DNA from: Haberlea rhodopensis
Taxonomy: Eukaryota; Streptophyta; Magnoliopsida; Lamiales; Gesneriaceae
Length of the DNA: 64,000 bases
Direction: 5' to 3'
NCBI GenBank assembly: GCA_907163345.1
Contig: CAJQUN010000021.1
Location: 8,680,001-8,744,000 of the forward strand
Part shown: piece after piece, positions 26,892-40,000 of the stretch
Layout: every line of letters begins with the position of its first letter
Position numbering within the stretch: the stretch's first letter is position 1
Notes under the pieces: model-generated
Database searches by the model: none
Told to the model about the DNA's origin: nothing
The model's input: the letters and a program-made list of their open reading frames with translations, nothing else
Position numbers and translations under genes: made by a program

Positions 26892-27568
26892 TGTCAGGAT
26901 CGATTTCGGGGGTGGGTTGCCATTCCACACCCGAGTTCAACCAACTTGAGCTTCAATAGCTCGTGTTCTTGAATTAATGCACCGAGAGATTATATCGAGT
27001 TCGATTACAAAATCGAGCGGAAGACACTCGACATAACCCGCTCTAAACCGATTAAACATTTGAAAGACGTTTTAAAGATATGCAATTAAAGTAAATAAAC
27101 AAGCATTTGTTTATGGAAGTTCGAAGGTGGTGTAATCCTTCTACGTCTCCCCTTCTTCCACCGCATGGAAGGATTCCACTAGAAGACTTTGATTTATACA
27201 ATCCCGTTGTACAAACCCGATTCAGTTGGGAATTCCCCATCCAACTAGAACTCCTAGCAACTCAACTATGTATGTTCTTTAACGTCTCACATACAAAGAC
27301 CTCTCATCGGTTGTGATAAATCATCAACCGTTACAATGATATTCACTCATCTATTAAGCTCTCAAATACAATGAATAGAGTGAATATATATGGCACAAAT
27401 GATCTCTAACTAGATCTGATATAGCAAGGTAAGAGGTGCCAAAGGTTTGAGGAGTGCTCTTCATTTAGCAACTTTTGTCTTTTAAGTTCCTCAATTGAAT
27501 CCCAAGTGGGTTTGCTTTGGAAGGCTTGGATTGATCTTCAATCAGCTGTTATTGAGCTTCCAAATCAT

Positions 27569-27580
27569 GTATATATAGCC
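27569..27580 (-). promoter_or_regulatory. TATA box of the solo LTR
   Basis: The minus strand reads GGCTATATATAC. The equivalent position in the related LTR at 62044-62054 (plus strand) reads CTATTATATAC, so the element is conserved between diverged copies. Transcription would start about 30 bp further along the minus strand, placing the U3/R boundary near 27540. Function is inferred from position and conservation. Confidence 0.65.
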
Positions 27581-27690
27581 CCAAGTAATGATATATACGT
27601 TAGACACAAGAATATGCCCGTTGGAAAAGGTTCTGCACTATTCCCGAGCTTGCAACGGTCATATTCTGGTTTCTGGGCTCTTTGTATTTC

Positions 27691-27995
27691 GGACCGGACT
27701 GGTATGGTCTGCTGGTCTGGTCTGCTCAGCTAGTCTGGTCTGCTGCTCTGGTCTGCTGGTCTGGTTCAGTCTGGTCTGCTGTTTGGTCTGCTGTTCTGTC
27801 AGCTGGTCTGGTTCAGTCTGGTCTGCTAGTCTGCTGGTCTTGTCTGGACAAGTCAGTCTGGTCTGGACAAGTCTGGGCAGATCAGTCTGGTCAGGATCAG
27901 CTTGGGAAGATCAGTCTGGTCTGGACCAGCAAGGGCAGATCAGTCTGGTTTGGATCAGCAAGGGCAGATCAGTCTGGTCCGGATCAGTCTGGACA
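27691..27995. repeat. CTGGT-rich minisatellite in the LTR U3
   Basis: Irregular short repeats of CTGGTCTG(CTGGT) grade into longer units of about 36 bp containing GGGCAGATCAGTCTGGT. The block lies about 115 bp upstream of the TATA box on the minus strand, so it occupies U3. The related LTR at 61.9 kb lacks it, so it expanded after the copies diverged or was lost from the other. The low complexity creates the 154-codon and 107-codon plus-strand frames here, which are not genes. Confidence 0.85.
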
Positions 27996-28217
27996 ATCAG
28001 CTTGATACAAAAACAGATTGACAAACTTGATCTTCTGATCTGTTGCTTGTAGATCTTCATTCTTTGATTTCTGGGCAAAGTGTTCCACATGAAAGTTGTA
28101 GCCCTTTCTCTTAGCTTTCCACGGAATCAAGAATCGCTCGATTTCGAGTTCGTATGAGAGAGTTATGCTCGAAATACGAGGCAATGCTCCTGCTGTCTGT
28201 TTGCTGGATGCAGCAGC

Positions 28218-28580
28218 ACATGGCGTGACTTGCAGAAGCTTTTTGGCCATCTTAACGTCTGATTCAGTCTTTCACTTACAAAGATGACTTGTAGATCTTT
28301 GTATTAGCTTTCCAACCCATACTGAATCGTTCCGTTCCGATAAGCGAGCTAAGGGTTATGCCCACCAGATTGACAGGGACTTTGCTGTAACAGCTCGATC
28401 TTACAGGAGTCACATGGCGTGACTTGCAGAAGCTTTTTGGCCATCTTAACGTCCGATTCAGTCTTTTACTTCCAAAGATGACTTGTAGATCTTTGTCTTA
28501 GCTTTCCAATCCATACTGAATCGTTCCGTTCCGATAAGCGAGCTGAGATTTATGGCCACCAGACTGACAGTTGCTTGCTG
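28218..28580. repeat. Tandem duplication of about 194 bp inside the LTR U3
   Basis: Both copies begin ACATGGCGTGACTTGCAG, at 28218 and 28412. Both continue through GATCTTTGT, TTAGCTTTCCAA and TACTGAATCGTTCCGTTCCG. They differ at scattered bases and diverge near 28575. Confidence 0.85.
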
Positions 28581-28939
28581 AAACAGCTTGCTGTTTCTTC
28601 GCGGTTCAGCTCGATCTTTGAGGCGTCTTTTCTCCTTGATAACATTCGAACTAGCCGATCTGTTGTGAAATATGACTTTTAGTATTTTGAGTTGGCTGTT
28701 CAATCTCTTTGGAAGCACGCCATTTCGATATCCGAGCTATGAGATATGATCAAAACAATCCGCTCTGCCAGAATTCCAGTCTTGGTCCAGTTTGATATTT
28801 TCAAGCTACTTCTTTGTAATTCATCAAGCTCTTAAGTTATGATCTATGAACTGCACACTTGATGAAATATGTTAGCAACACAATAACAAGTTTTGTTAAC
28901 ATCAAAACCAAGATTATTCGGGTTTCCAAAACCCAACAT

Positions 28940-28944
28940 ATGTC
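28940..28944. repeat. Target site duplication TATGT (right)
   Basis: Second copy of the five target bases, directly followed by the rest of the interrupted satellite subunit. With the left copy it defines the LTR ends to the base. Confidence 0.9.
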
Positions 28945-31050
28945 TTCGTAAAGCAATTCAAATATCATAATTTTAACATCTACTCTTTTTAGTACATCAT
29001 TTTCTTATTTGGAAAGAAGGTTTTGCGAAATTTTTAGAATTTCGGAAGTTTTTTTTTATATTTTTTGTAAATTTCGATTTGTCCAAATATTCAAGTATAT
29101 ATTTTTTAGTATATCATTTTCTTAGATGGAAGAAGTTATTAAGATGTATTCAAAAGTTATGTATTTTTTTATTTTTTGATAAATTTCTATTTTATGTGAA
29201 TATTCAAGTATATGTCTTGAGTACATCATTTTCTTGGTTGGAAGAAACTTTTGAGCAATTTTTACAATTAAGTACTTTTTTGGTTTTTTAATAAATTTCG
29301 ATTTCGTGCGAATGTTCGAGTTATAGATTTTGAGTGCATCATTTTCTTTGTTGGATGAAGATTTTATACGAATATTCGAGTATAAGTCTTGAGTACATCA
29401 TTTTCTTAGTTGTAAGGAGATTCTGTGCTAAATATTTTAGTAAATGTCTTTGTAATAAAATTCAGTTTTTGGAATTTTGACATCAAATCTTGAGTCCATT
29501 TTCTTGGTTGGAAGATGATTTTCAGAAATTTTCACAAATTACGAATGTCTTTTGATTTTTTTAGAAATTTTGATTTCCTGCGAATATTTGATTTTGTGTT
29601 TTGAATACATCATTTTCATTGTTGGAAAAAGTGTTTGAGCAATTTTCATTATTACGGGCGTTTTTTATTTTTTTCATAAATTTCTTTTTTGTGTGAATAT
29701 TCGATTATATGTCTTTGTAAACCAATTCAATTTGGAATTTTAACATCTAGTCTTGAGTACATCATTTTCTTATTTGGAGCAAGGTTTTGAGAAATTTTTA
29801 GAATTTCTAACTTTTGAATATATCTTAATAACTTTTTCCATCTAAGAAACCTTTGAGCAATTTTTACAATTAAGCACGTTTTTTGATTTTTTAATAAATT
29901 TCGATTTCGTGTGAATATTCGAGTTATAGACATCATTTTATTATTTGGAAAGAAGGTTTTGCGATATTTTCAGAATTTCGGGAGTTTTTTTTTAAATTTT
30001 TTGTAAATTTCGATTTGTCCAAATATTCAAGTATATATTTTTGAGTATATCATTTTTTAGATGGAAGAAGTTATTAAGATATATTCAAAAGTTACGTATG
30101 TTTTTTTATTTTTTGATAAATTTCTATTTTGTGGAAATATTCAAGTATATGTCCTTGAGTACATCATTTTCTTGGTTGGAAGAAATTTGTGGAATTTTAA
30201 CATCTAGTCTTGAGTACATCATTTTCTTATTTGGAGGAAAGTTTTGAGAAATTTTCAGAATTTCGTAGGTTTTTTTTTATTTTTTGATAAATTTTGATTT
30301 ACCCAAATATTCAAGTATTTATTTTGAGTACATACATCACTTTCTTAGTTTGAAGAAATTATTAAGATAATTTCACAAATTACATATGTTTTTTGATTTT
30401 TTGAAAATTTCTATTTTGTGCGAGTATAGGACTTGAGTACATCATTTTCTTTGTTGGATGAAGATTTTGTGCGAATATTCGAGTATATATCTTCGTAAAC
30501 AAATTCTATTTGTGGAATTTTAACATCAAATCTTGAGTACATTTTCTTGTTTGGATGATGATTTTGAGAAATTTTAACAAATTACGTAAGTTTTTTGATT
30601 TTTTTAGAAATTTTGATTTCCTGCGAATATTCGATTATGTCTTTTGAATACATCATTTTCTTTGTTAGAAAAAGTGTTTGAGCAATTTTCACAGTTACAG
30701 ACGTTTTTCTTTTCTTTTTTCATTAGTTTCATTTCCGTGTGAATGTTTAAGTATATGTCTTCGTAAAGCAATTCAGATATTATAATTTTAACATCTACTC
30801 TTTTTAGTACACCAATTTCTTATTTGGAAAGAAGGTTTTGCGAAATTTTCAAAATTTCGGATTTTTTTTTTTAATTTTTTGATAAATTTTGATTTGTCCA
30901 ATAGTCAAGTATATATTTTTGAGTATATCATTTTCTTAGATGGAAGATGTTATTAAAATATATTCAAAAATTACGTATGTTTTTTTATTTTTTGATAAAT
31001 TTCTATTTTGTGTGAATATTCATTCAAGTATATGTCTTGAGTACATCATT
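28945..31050 (-). repeat. Satellite HOR array, block B2, disrupted
   Basis: The satellite continues in inverted orientation after the LTR. HOR order is disturbed by at least three joints: a micro-inversion at 29808-29849, a deletion near 30186 (GGTTGGAAGAAA joined to TTTGTGGAATTTTAAC) and another near 31050 (TACATCATT joined to CAAGAATATTCG). Subunits are recognisable throughout. No genes are seen. Confidence 0.9.
29808..29849 (+). repeat. Micro-inverted satellite fragment
   Basis: Within the T-rich minus-oriented array, about 40 bp read CTTTTGAATATATCTTAAT and CCATCTAAGAAA. That is the orientation of block A, where TTTTTGAATATATCTTAATAAC occurs in every unit. Normal T-rich satellite flanks it on both sides, but the two flanks come from different subunits. 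Confidence 0.85.
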
Positions 31051-34000
31051 CAAGAATATTCGAGTATATGCCTTTTTAAATCAATTCAATTTGTGGAATT
31101 TTAACATCTAGTCTTGAGTACATCATTTTCTTATTTGGAGGAAGATTTTGGGAAATTTTCAGAATTTCGTAGGTTTTTTTTATTTTTTGATAAATTTTTA
31201 TTTGCCAAATATTCAAATATTGATTTTGAGTACATCACTTTCTTAGTTGGAAGAAATTATTAAGATACTTTCACAAATTACATATTTTTTTGATTTTTTG
31301 ATAAATTTCTATTTTGTGCGAGTATAGGACTTGAGCATCATTTTCTTTGTTGGATGAAGATTTTATGCGAATATTCGAGTATATGCATTAGTAAACAAAT
31401 TCTATTTGTGGAATTTTAACATCAAATCTTGAGTACATTTTCTTGGTTGGATGATGACTTTGAGAAATTTTCACAAATTACGTAAGTTTTTTGATTTTTT
31501 TAGAAATTTTGATTTCTTGCGAATATTCGAGTATGTGTTTTGAATACATCATTTTCTTTGTTAGAAAAAATGTTTGAGCAATTTTCACAGTTACAGACGT
31601 TTTTTTTTATTTTTTAATTAGTTTCATTTCCATGTGAATGTTTAAGTATATGTTTTCGTAAAGCAATTCAGATATTAGAATTTTAACATCTAGTCTTTTT
31701 ATTACACCATTTTCTTATTTGGAAAGAAGGTTTTGCGAAATTTTCAGAATTTCGGAAGTTTTTTTTTAAATTTTTTGATAAATTTCGATTTGTCCAAATA
31801 TTCAAGTATATATTTTTGAGTATATCATTTTCTTAGATGTAAGAAGTCATTAAGATATATTCAAAAATTACGTATGTTTTTTTTATTTTTTGATAAATTT
31901 ATATTTTGTGTGAATATTCATTCAATTATATGTCTTGAGTACATCATTTTCTTGGTTGGAAGAAACTTTTGTGCAATTTTTACAATTAAGCACGTTTTTT
32001 GATTTTTAATAAATTTCGATTTCGTACGAATATTCGAGTTATAGATCTTGAATACATCATTTTCTTTGTCGGATGAAGATTTTATGCGAATATTCGAGTA
32101 TAAGCCTTGAGTAAATCATTTTCTTAGTTGTAAGGAGATTTTGTGCTAATATTTGAGTAAATGTCTTTGTAAAAAAATCAGTTTGTGGGATTTTAACATC
32201 AAATCTTGAGTACATTTTCTCGGTTGGAAGATGATTTTCCCAAATTAAAAAAGTCTTTTGATTTTTTTTAGAAATTTGGATTCGTGCCAATATTTGATTA
32301 TGTGTTTTGAATATATCATTTTTCTTTGTTGTAAAAAGTGTTTGAGCAATTTTCATAGTTACGGGCGTTTTTTATTTTTTTCATAAATTTCTTTTTGTGT
32401 GAATATTCGAGTATATATCTTTGTAAACTAATTCAATTTGTGGAATTTTAACATATAGTCTTGAGTACATCATTTTCTTATTTGGAGGAAAGGTTTTGAG
32501 AAATTTTCAGAATTTCGTAGGTTTTTTTTTATATTTTGATTTGCCCAAATATTCAAGTATTTATTTTGAGTACATACATCACTTTCTTAGTTTGAAGAAA
32601 TTACTAAGATAATTTCACAAATTACATATGTTTTTTGATTTTTTGATAAATTTCTATTTTGTGCAAATATTCGACTTGAGTACATCATTTTCTTTGTTGG
32701 ATGAAGATTTTGTGCGAATATTCGAGTATATGTCTTCGTAAACAAATTCTATTTGTGGAATTTTAACATCAAATCTTGAGTACATTTTCTTGTTTGGATG
32801 ATGATTTTGAGAAATTTTCACAAATTACGTAAGTTTTTTGATTTTTTTAGAAATTTTGATTTCATGCGAATATTCGATTATGTCTTTTGAATACATCATT
32901 TTTTGTTAGAAAAAGTGTTTGAGCAATTTTCACAGTTACAGACGTTTTTTTTTTGTTTTTTTTCATTTGTTTCATTTCCGTGTGAATGTTTAAGTATATG
33001 TCTGCGTAAAGCAATTCAGATATTATAAAATTTCGGAAGTTTTTTTTTTAATTTTTTGATAAATTTTGATTTGTCCAAATATTCAAGTATATATTTTTGA
33101 GTATATCATTTTCTTAGATGGACGATGTTAGTAAAATATATTCAAAAATTACGTATGTTTTTTTTATTTTTTGATAAATTTCTATTTTGTGTGAATATTC
33201 ATTCAGGTATATGTCTTGAGTACATCATTTTCTTGGTTGGAAGAAACTTTTGAGCAATTTTCACAATTAAGCACATTTTTTGATTTTTTAATAAATTTCA
33301 ATTTCGTGCGAATATTCGAGTTATAGATCTTGAGTACATCATTTTCTTTGTTGGATGAAGATTTTATGCGAATATTCGCGTATAAGCCTTGAATACATCA
33401 TTTTCTTAGTTGTAAGGAGATTTTGTGCTAATATTTGAGTAAATGTCTTTCTTAAAAAAAAATTCTGTTTGTGGAATTTTAACATCAAATCTTGAGTACA
33501 TTTTCTCGGTTGGAAGATGATTTTCAGAAATTTTCCCAAATATCATTTTCTTTTTTGGAAAAAGTGTTTGAGCAATTTTCATAGTTACGAGCGTTTTTTT
33601 ATTTTTTTTCCTAAATTTCTTTTTTGTGTGAATATTCGAGTATATGCCTTTGTAAACCAATTCAATTTGTGGAATTTTAACATCTAGTCTTGAGTACAAC
33701 ATTTTCTTATTTGGAGGAAGGTTTTGAGAAATTTTCAGAATTTCGTAGGTTTTTTTTATTTTTTGATAAATTTTGATTTGCCCAAAATTCAAATATTTAT
33801 TTTGAGTACATCACTTTCTTAGTTGGAAGAAATTATTAAGATAATTTCACAAATTACATATGTTTTTTGATTTTTTGATAAATTTCTATTTTGTGCGAGT
33901 ATAGGACTTGAGCATCATTTTCTTTGTTGGATGAAGATTTTGTGCGAATATTCGAGTATATGCCTTCGTAAACAAATTCTATTTGTGGAATTTTAACATC

Positions 34001-37000
34001 AAATCTTGAGTACATTTTCTTGGTTGGATGATGATTTTGAGAAATTTTCACAAATTACGTAAGTTTTTTGATTTTTTTAGAAATTTTGATTTCATGCGAA
34101 TATTCGAGTATGTGTTTTGAATACATCATTTTCTTTGTTAGAAAAAGTGTTTGAGCAATTTTCACAGTTACAGACGTTTTTTTTTATTTTTTAATTAGTT
34201 TCATTTCCATGTGAATGTTTAAGTATATGTCTTCGTAAAGCAATTCAGATATTAGAATTTTAACATCTAGTCCTTTTATTACACCATTTTCTTATTTGGA
34301 AAGAAGGTTTTGCGAAATTTTCAGAATTTCGGAAGTTTTTTTTAAATTTTTTGATAAATTTCGATTTGTCCAAATATTCAAGTATATATTTTTGAGTATA
34401 TCATTTTCTTAGATGTAAGAAGTCATTAAGATATATTCAAAAATTACGTATGTTTTTTTTATTTTTTGATAAATTTATATTTTGTGTGAATATTCATTCA
34501 ATTATATGTCTTGAGTACATCATTTTCTTGGTTGGAAGAAACTTTTGTGCAATTTTTACAATTAAGCACGTTTTTTGATTTTTAATAAATTTCGATTTCG
34601 TACGAATATTCGAGTTATAGATCTTGAATACATCATTTTCTTTGTCGGATGAAGATTTTATGCGAATATTCGAGTATAAGCCTTGAGTAAATCATTTTCT
34701 TAGTTGTAAGGAGATTTTGTGCTAATATTTGAGTAAATGTCTTTGTAAAAAAATCAGTTTGTGGGATTTTAACATCAAATCTTGAGTACATTTTCTCGGT
34801 TGGAAGATGATTTTCCCAAATTAAAAAAGTCTTTTGATTTTTTTAGAAATTTGGATTTCGTGCCAAATTTGATTATGTGTTTTGAATACATAATTTTCTT
34901 TGTTGTAAAAAGTGTTTGAGCAATTTTCATAGTTACGGGCGTTTTTTATTTTTTTCATAAATTTTTTTTTGTGTGAATATTCGAGTATATATCTTTGTAA
35001 ACTAATTCAATTTGTGGAATTTTAACATATAGTCTTGAGTACATCATTTTCTTATTTGGAGGAAGGTTTTGAGAAATTTTCAGAATTTCGTAGGTTTTTT
35101 TTTATATTTTGATTTGCCCAAATATTCAAGTATTTATTTTGAGTACATACATCACTTTCTTAGTTTGAAGAAATTACTAAGATAATTTCACAAATTACAT
35201 ATGTTTTTTGATTTTTTGATAAATTTCTATTTTGTGCAAATATTCGACTTGAGTACATCATTTTCTTTGTTGGATGAAGATTTTGTGCGAATATTCGAGT
35301 ATATGTCTTCGTAAACAAATTCTATTTGTGGAATTTTAACATCAAATCTTGAGTACATTTTCTTGTTTGGATGATGATTTTGAGAAATTTTCACAAATTA
35401 CGTAAGTTTTTTGATTTTTTTAGAAATTTTGATTTCATGCGAATATTCGATTATGTCTTTTGAATACATCATTTTTTGTTAGAAAAAGTGTTTGAGCAAT
35501 TTTCACAGTTACAGACGTTTTTTTTTGTTTTTTTTCATTTGTTTCATTTCCGTGTGAATGTTTAAGTATATGTCTGCGTAAAGCAATTCAGATATTATAA
35601 AATTTCGGAAGTTTTTTTTTTAATTTTTTGATAAATTTTGATTTGTCCAAATATTCAAGTATATATTTTTGAGTATATCATTTTCTTAGATGGACGATGT
35701 TAGTAAAATATATTCAAAAATTACGTATGTTTTTTTTATTTTTTGATAAATTTCTATTTTGTGTGAATATTCATTCAGGTATATGTCTTGAGTACATCAT
35801 TTTCTTGGTTGGAAGAAACTTTTGAGCAATTTTCACAATTAAGCACATTTTTTGATTTTTTAATAAATTTCAATTTCGTGCGAATATTCGAGTTATAGAT
35901 CTTGAGTACATCATTTTCTTTGTTGGATGAAGATTTTATGCGAATATTCGCGTATAAGCCTTGAATACATCATTTTCTTAGTTGTAAGGAGATTTTGTGC
36001 TAATATTTGAGTAAATGTCTTTCTTAAAAAAAAATTCTGTTTGTGGAATTTTAACATCAAATCTTGAGTACATTTTCTCGGTTGGAAGATGATTTTCAGA
36101 AATTTTCCCAAATATCATTTTCTTTTTTGGAAAAAGTGTTTGAGCAATTTTCATAGTTACGAGCGTTTTTTTATTTTTTTTCCTAAATTTCTTTTTTGTG
36201 TGAATATTCGAGTATATGCCTTTGTAAACCAATTCAATTTGTGGAATTTTAACATCTAGTCTTGAGTACAACATTTTCTTATTTGGAGGAAGGTTTTGAG
36301 AAATTTTCAGAATTTCGTAGGTTTTTTTTATTTTTTGATAAATTTTGATTTGCCCAAAATTCAAATATTTATTTTGAGTACATCACTTTCTTAGTTGGAA
36401 GAAATTATTAAGATAATTTCACAAATTACATATGTTTTTTGATTTTTTGATAAATTTCTATTTTGTGCGAGTATTCGACTTGAGCATCATTTTCTTTGTT
36501 GGATGAAGATTTTGTGCGAATATTCGAGTATATGCCTTCGTAAACAAATTCTATTTGTGGAATTTTAACATCAAATCTTGAGTACATTTTCTTGGATGGA
36601 TGATGATTTTGAGAAATTTTCACAAATTACGTAAGTTTTTTGATTTTTTTAGAAATTTTGATTTCATGCGAATATTCGAGTATGTGTTTTGAATACATCA
36701 TTTTCTTTGTTAGAAAAAGTGTTTGAGCAATTTTCACAGTTACAGACGTTTTTTTTTATTTTTTAATTAGTTTCATTTCCATGTGAATGTTTAAGTATAT
36801 GTCTTCGTAAAGCAATTCAGATATTAGAATTTTAACATCTAGTCCTTTTATTACACCATTTTCTTATTTGGAAAGAAGGTTTTGCGAAATTTTCAGAATT
36901 TCGGAAGTTTTTTTTAAATTTTTTGATAAATTTCGATTTGTCCAAATATTCAAGTATATATTTTTGAGTATATCATTTTCTTAGATGTAAGAAGTCATTA

Positions 37001-40000
37001 AGATATATTCAAAAATTACGTATGTTTTTTTTATTTTTTGATAAATTTATATTTTGTGTGAATATTCATTCAATTATATGTCTTGAGTACATCATTTTCT
37101 TGGTTGGAAGAAACTTTTGTGCAATTTTTACAATTAAGCACGTTTTTTGATTTTTAATAAATTTCGATTTCGTACGAATATTCGAGTTATAGATCTTGAA
37201 TACATCATTTTCTTTGTCGGATGAAGATTTTATGCGAATATTCGAGTATAAGCCTTGAGTAAATCATTTTCTTAGTTGTAAGGAGATTTTGTGCTAATAT
37301 TTGAGTAAATGTCTTTGTAAAAAAATCAGTTTGTGGGATTTTAACATCAAATCTTGAGTACATTTTCTCGGTTGGAAGATGATTTTCCCAAATTAAAAAA
37401 GTCTTTTGATTTTTTTTAGAAATTTGGATTTCGTGCCAAATTTGATTATGTGTTTTGAATACATAATTTTCTTTGTTGTAAAAAGTGTTTGAGCAATTTT
37501 CATAGTTACGGGCGTTTTTTATTTTTTTCATAAATTTTTTTTGTGTGAATATTCGAGTATATATCTTTGTAAACTAATTCAATTTGTGGAATTTTAACAT
37601 ATAGTCTTGAGTACATCATTTTCTTATTTGGAGGAAGGTTTTGAGAAATTTTCAGAATTTCGTAGGTTTTTTTTTATATTTTGATTTGCCCAAATATTCA
37701 AGTATTTATTTTGAGTACATACATCACTTTCTTAGTTTGAAGAAATTACTAAGATAATTTCACAAATTACATATGTTTTTTGATTTTTTGATAAATTTCT
37801 ATTTTGTGCAAATATTCGACTTGAGTACATCATTTTCTTTGTTGGATGAAGATTTTGTGCGAATATTCGAGTATATGTCTTCGTAAACAAATTCTATTTG
37901 TGGAATTTTAACATCAAATCTTGAGTACATTTTCTTGTTTGGATGATGATTTTGAGAAATTTTCACAAATTACGTAAGTTTTTTGATTTTTTTAGAAATT
38001 TTGATTTCATGCGAATATTCGATTATGTCTTTTGAATACATCATTTTTTGTTAGAAAAAGTGTTTGAGCAATTTTCACAGTTACAGACGTTTTTTTTTGT
38101 TTTTTTTCATTTGTTTCATTTCCGTGTGAATGTTTAAGTATATGTCTGCGTAAAGCAATTCAGATATTATAAAATTTCGGAAGTTTTTTTTTTAATTTTT
38201 TGATAAATTTTGATTTGTCCAAATATTCAAGTATATATTTTTGAGTATATCATTTTCTTAGATGGACGATGTTAGTAAAATATATTCAAAAATTACGTAT
38301 GTTTTTTTTATTTTTTGATAAATTTCTATTTTGTGTGAATATTCATTCAGGTATATGTCTTGAGTACATCATTTTCTTGGTTGGAAGAAACTTTTGAGCA
38401 ATTTTCACAATTAAGCACATTTTTTGATTTTTTAATAAATTTCAATTTCGTGCGAATATTCGAGTTATAGATCTTGAGTACATCATTTTCTTTGTTGGAT
38501 GAAGATTTTATGCGAATATTCGCGTATAAGCCTTGAATACATCATTTTCTTAGTTGTAAGGAGATTTTGTGCTAATATTTGAGTAAATGTCTTTCTTAAA
38601 AAAAAATTCTGTTTGTGGAATTTTAACATCAAATCTTGAGTACATTTTCTCGGTTGGAAGATGATTTTCAGAAATTTTCCCAAATATCATTTTCTTTTTT
38701 GGAAAAAGTGTTTGAGCAATTTTCATAGTTACGAGCGTTTTTTTATTTTTTTTCCTAAATTTCTTTTTTGTGTGAATATTCGAGTATATGCCTTTGTAAA
38801 CCAATTCAATTTGTGGAATTTTAACATCTAGTCTTGAGTACAACATTTTCTTATTTGGAGGAAGGTTTTGAGAAATTTTCAGAATTTCGTAGGTTTTTTT
38901 TATTTTTTGATAAATTTTGATTTGCCCAAAATTCAAATATTTATTTTGAGTACATCACTTTCTTAGTTGGAAGAAATTATTAAGATAATTTCACAAATTA
39001 CATATGTTTTTTGATTTTTTGATAAATTTCTATTTTGTGCGAGTATAGGACTTGAGCATCATTTTCTTTGTTGGATGAAGATTTTGTGCGAATATTCGAG
39101 TATATGCCTTCGTAAACAAATTCTATTTGTGGAATTTTAACATCAAATCTTGAGTACATTTTCTTGGTTGGATGATGATTTTGAGAAATTTTCACAAATT
39201 ACGTAAGTTTTTTGATTTTTTTAGAAATTTTGATTTCATGCGAATATTCGAGTATGTGTTTTGAATACATCATTTTCTTTGTTAGAAAAAGTGTTTGAGC
39301 AATTTTCACAGTTACAGACGTTTTTTTTTATTTTTTAATTAGTTTCATTTCCATGTGAATGTTTAAGTATATGTCTTCGTAAAGCAATTCAGATATTAGA
39401 ATTTTAACATCTAGTCCTTTTATTACACCATTTTCTTATTTGGAAAGAAGGTTTTGCGAAATTTTCAGAATTTCGGAAGTTTTTTTTAAATTTTTTGATA
39501 AATTTCGATTTGTCCAAATATTCAAGTATATATTTTTGAGTATATCATTTTCTTAGATGTAAGAAGTCATTAAGATATATTCAAAAATTACGTATGTTTT
39601 TTTTATTTTTTGATAAATTTATATTTTGTGTGAATATTCATTCAATTATATGTCTTGAGTACATCATTTTCTTGGTTGGAAGAAACTTTTGTGCAATTTT
39701 TACAATTAAGCACGTTTTTTGATTTTTAATAAATTTCGATTTCGTACGAATATTCGAGTTATAGATCTTGAATACATCATTTTCTTTGTCGGATGAAGAT
39801 TTTATGCGAATATTCGAGTATAAGCCTTGAGTAAATCATTTTCTTAGTTGTAAGGAGATTTTGTGCTAATATTTGAGTAAATGTCTTTGTAAAAAAATCA
39901 GTTTGTGGGATTTTAACATCAAATCTTGAGTACATTTTCTCGGTTGGAAGATGATTTTCCCAAATTAAAAAAGTCTTTTGATTTTTTTTAGAAATTTGGA

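Larger units (their letters stand above)
26892..28939 (-). mobile_element. Solo LTR, Ty1-copia SIRE/Maximus-like, 2048 bp
   Basis: This is a single LTR inside a satellite subunit. On the minus strand it begins TGTTGGGTTTTGGAAACCC at 28939 and ends CGATCCTGACA at 26892, giving the canonical TG...CA ends. It is flanked by the 5-bp duplication TATGT (26887-26891 and 28940-28944). The GGTTTTGATGTTAACAAAA motif just inside the 5' end is what I recall from plant SIRE/Maximus copia LTRs; that lineage call is from memory. No gag-pol sequence or primer-binding site follows either end, so LTR-LTR recombination has removed the internal region. A diverged relative lies at about 61940-62770. Open frames inside it (for example 27588-28052 plus and 28458-28718 minus) show no protein family and are LTR by-products. 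Confidence 0.9.

Noticed and set aside
27588..28052. Plus-strand frame of 154 codons, rich in Ser, Trp, Gly and Val
   Set aside because: It runs through the CTGGT minisatellite of the LTR, and the frame at 27682-28005 covers the same repeat in another phase. Not a protein.
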